A DNA stretch of 8,090 bases from Candidatus Nanohalarchaeota archaeon. Lineage in GTDB: Archaea; EX4484-52. The notes beneath the pieces are model-generated. The model was given only the letters and a program-made list of their open reading frames with translations, searched no databases and had not been told where the DNA came from. The position numbers and the translations under genes are program-made. The DNA lies in assembly GCA_003660905.1 (NCBI GenBank), contig QMVB01000038.1:1-8090 (forward strand), read 5' to 3'. Shown here in pieces: positions 7,624 to 8,090 of this stretch (the first letter of the stretch is position 1; each line of letters starts with the position of its first letter).

Positions 7624-7866
7624 ATGGAGAAAAAATTATTGATGCTAAAACGCAGGAAAGCAAAGAAACTGCATGAAAAAGGATAAAGTAAGAGAAAAAT
7701 ATCAAAATGCCTTGTAGCTGGAAAAAACAATGTCGCAAGAGAGATAAACTTTAACGAAAACCTAATCTCAATAGACAATAGAGGCTGGAAAAAAGGAATC
7801 TTAAGAAAATACACGCCGGAAACAAAGCAGGAAATCATAAACATAAGAAAAGATTCAGGAAAATAA
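7624..7866 (+). pseudogene. Transposase N-terminal remnant with in-frame stop
   Basis: Reading from the ATG at 7624 gives MEKKLLMLKRRKAKKLHEKG, then an in-frame TAA at 7684-7686, then 59 further codons in the same frame to a TAA at 7864. Replacing the first stop by Tyr restores a helix-turn-helix-like stretch (KLHEKG-Y-SKRKISKCL), followed by DNRGWKKGILRKYTPETKQEIINIRK. This arrangement resembles the DNA-binding N-terminus of DDE transposases of archaeal insertion sequences. No catalytic DDE domain follows; the frame ends exactly where repeat copy B begins. It is therefore read as a decayed, truncated insertion sequence, transcribed divergently from the small gene. The IS family is not determined. 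A TATA-like gatatatc at 7596-7603 lies upstream. Confidence 0.6.
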
Positions 7867-8068
7867 TTTTGCTGATTGATATGATAGAAAAGATAGAGCA
7901 AAATTCTTTACAGAAAAAATCCTCTGGATTTCGCGAGAATATCAGAAATTTTCTGCGTCTCCAACCGGCGTTGTGGATTGTGCCGAAACTAAACTTTCTT
8001 GCGAAATTTTAGTTTAGTTGCAATGCCGAAAATAAATTTCCTGACGCAATATGCAATTTATTTACGAT
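7859..8068 (+). repeat. Structured intergenic repeat, copy B
   Basis: The core 7897-8068 (172 bp) is an inverted copy of 1628-1798, and the leading 15 bp (7859-7873) also match copy A. Inverted repeats visible inside: aattttgct at 7865-7873 with agcaaaatt at 7897-7905 (23-nt loop); aaatcc at 7917-7922 with ggattt at 7926-7931 (3-nt loop); cggc at 7966-7969 with gccg at 7982-7985; aactaaact at 7987-7995 with agtttagtt at 8011-8019; and aaataaatt at 8030-8038 with aatttattt at 8055-8063. The element begins over the last codons of the transposase remnant, just as copy A begins behind the surface-protein stop. No terminal inverted repeats or clear target duplications are seen. Confidence 0.85.
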
Positions 8069-8090
8069 ATTAAAATCCTTGATTTTAATA
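8068..8090. other. Perfect 10-bp hairpin at the window edge
   Basis: tattaaaatc at 8068-8077 pairs with gattttaata at 8081-8090 around the 3-nt loop ctt. It starts exactly where repeat copy B ends and may extend beyond the window. It could be a terminator or part of a longer palindromic end of the repeat; copy A lacks an equally strong hairpin at the same place. Confidence 0.6.

Noticed and set aside
7684..7686. The TAA within the transposase remnant as a recoded sense codon.
   Set aside because: No other gene in the window needs recoding, and the frame is truncated anyway, so decay explains it.
7602..7901. A 99-codon minus-strand frame opposite the transposase remnant.
   Set aside because: It is antisense to a frame with transposase-like sequence, and its product is a low-complexity Phe/Leu-rich string typical of an antisense shadow.
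7881..8012. A 43-codon plus-strand frame from the ATG at 7881 running through repeat copy B.
   Set aside because: Copy A has no start codon in the matching frame, and the 1-nt gap between copies changes the C-terminus, so it is not conserved as a peptide.

Overview
The window looks like a piece of an AT-rich archaeal genome, most likely a DPANN-type lineage such as Woesearchaeota or Pacearchaeota; this placement is inference. The support is an archaeosine-pathway enzyme (a modified base restricted to archaeal tRNA), a geranylgeranyl-type prenyl synthase of the kind that feeds archaeal ether lipids, a secreted NosD-like beta-helix surface protein, and TATA boxes 25-35 nt upstream of starts, which imply leaderless or short-leader mRNAs.

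Layout. 1-234 is a 3' flank holding a hairpin plus T-run terminator (minus strand). 235-1599 (minus) is a radical SAM protein whose C-terminal third carries the signature of the archaeosine synthase ArcS, so it appears to be a one-chain fusion of RaSEA and ArcS activities. 1628-1830 is copy A of a structured, non-coding repeat of about 200 bp. 1834-5799 (minus) is a 1321-residue secreted surface protein: signal peptide, N-terminal beta domain, long right-handed beta-helix, then seven 41-residue repeats that probably form a seven-bladed beta-propeller inserted into an Ig-like domain, a second Ig-like domain and an uncharacterised C-terminal domain. 5825-6892 (minus) is a trans-prenyl diphosphate synthase, 25 nt upstream of the surface-protein gene and probably in the same operon. 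6893-7131 is intergenic. 7132-7428 (minus) is a small unknown protein. 7429-7623 is intergenic. 7624-7866 (plus) is the N-terminal remnant of a transposase with an in-frame stop. 7859-8068 is copy B of the repeat, inverted relative to copy A. A strong 10-bp hairpin closes the window.

The two repeat copies (171 and 172 bp in their core, about 98% identical, opposite orientation) bracket about 6 kb containing the surface protein, the prenyl synthase, the small gene and the transposase remnant. They could be a non-autonomous mobile element, a structured RNA family, or substrates for inversion of the segment. The most notable points are this inverted repeat pair, the RaSEA-ArcS fusion and the nested propeller. 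No CRISPR array, tRNA or rRNA was seen.
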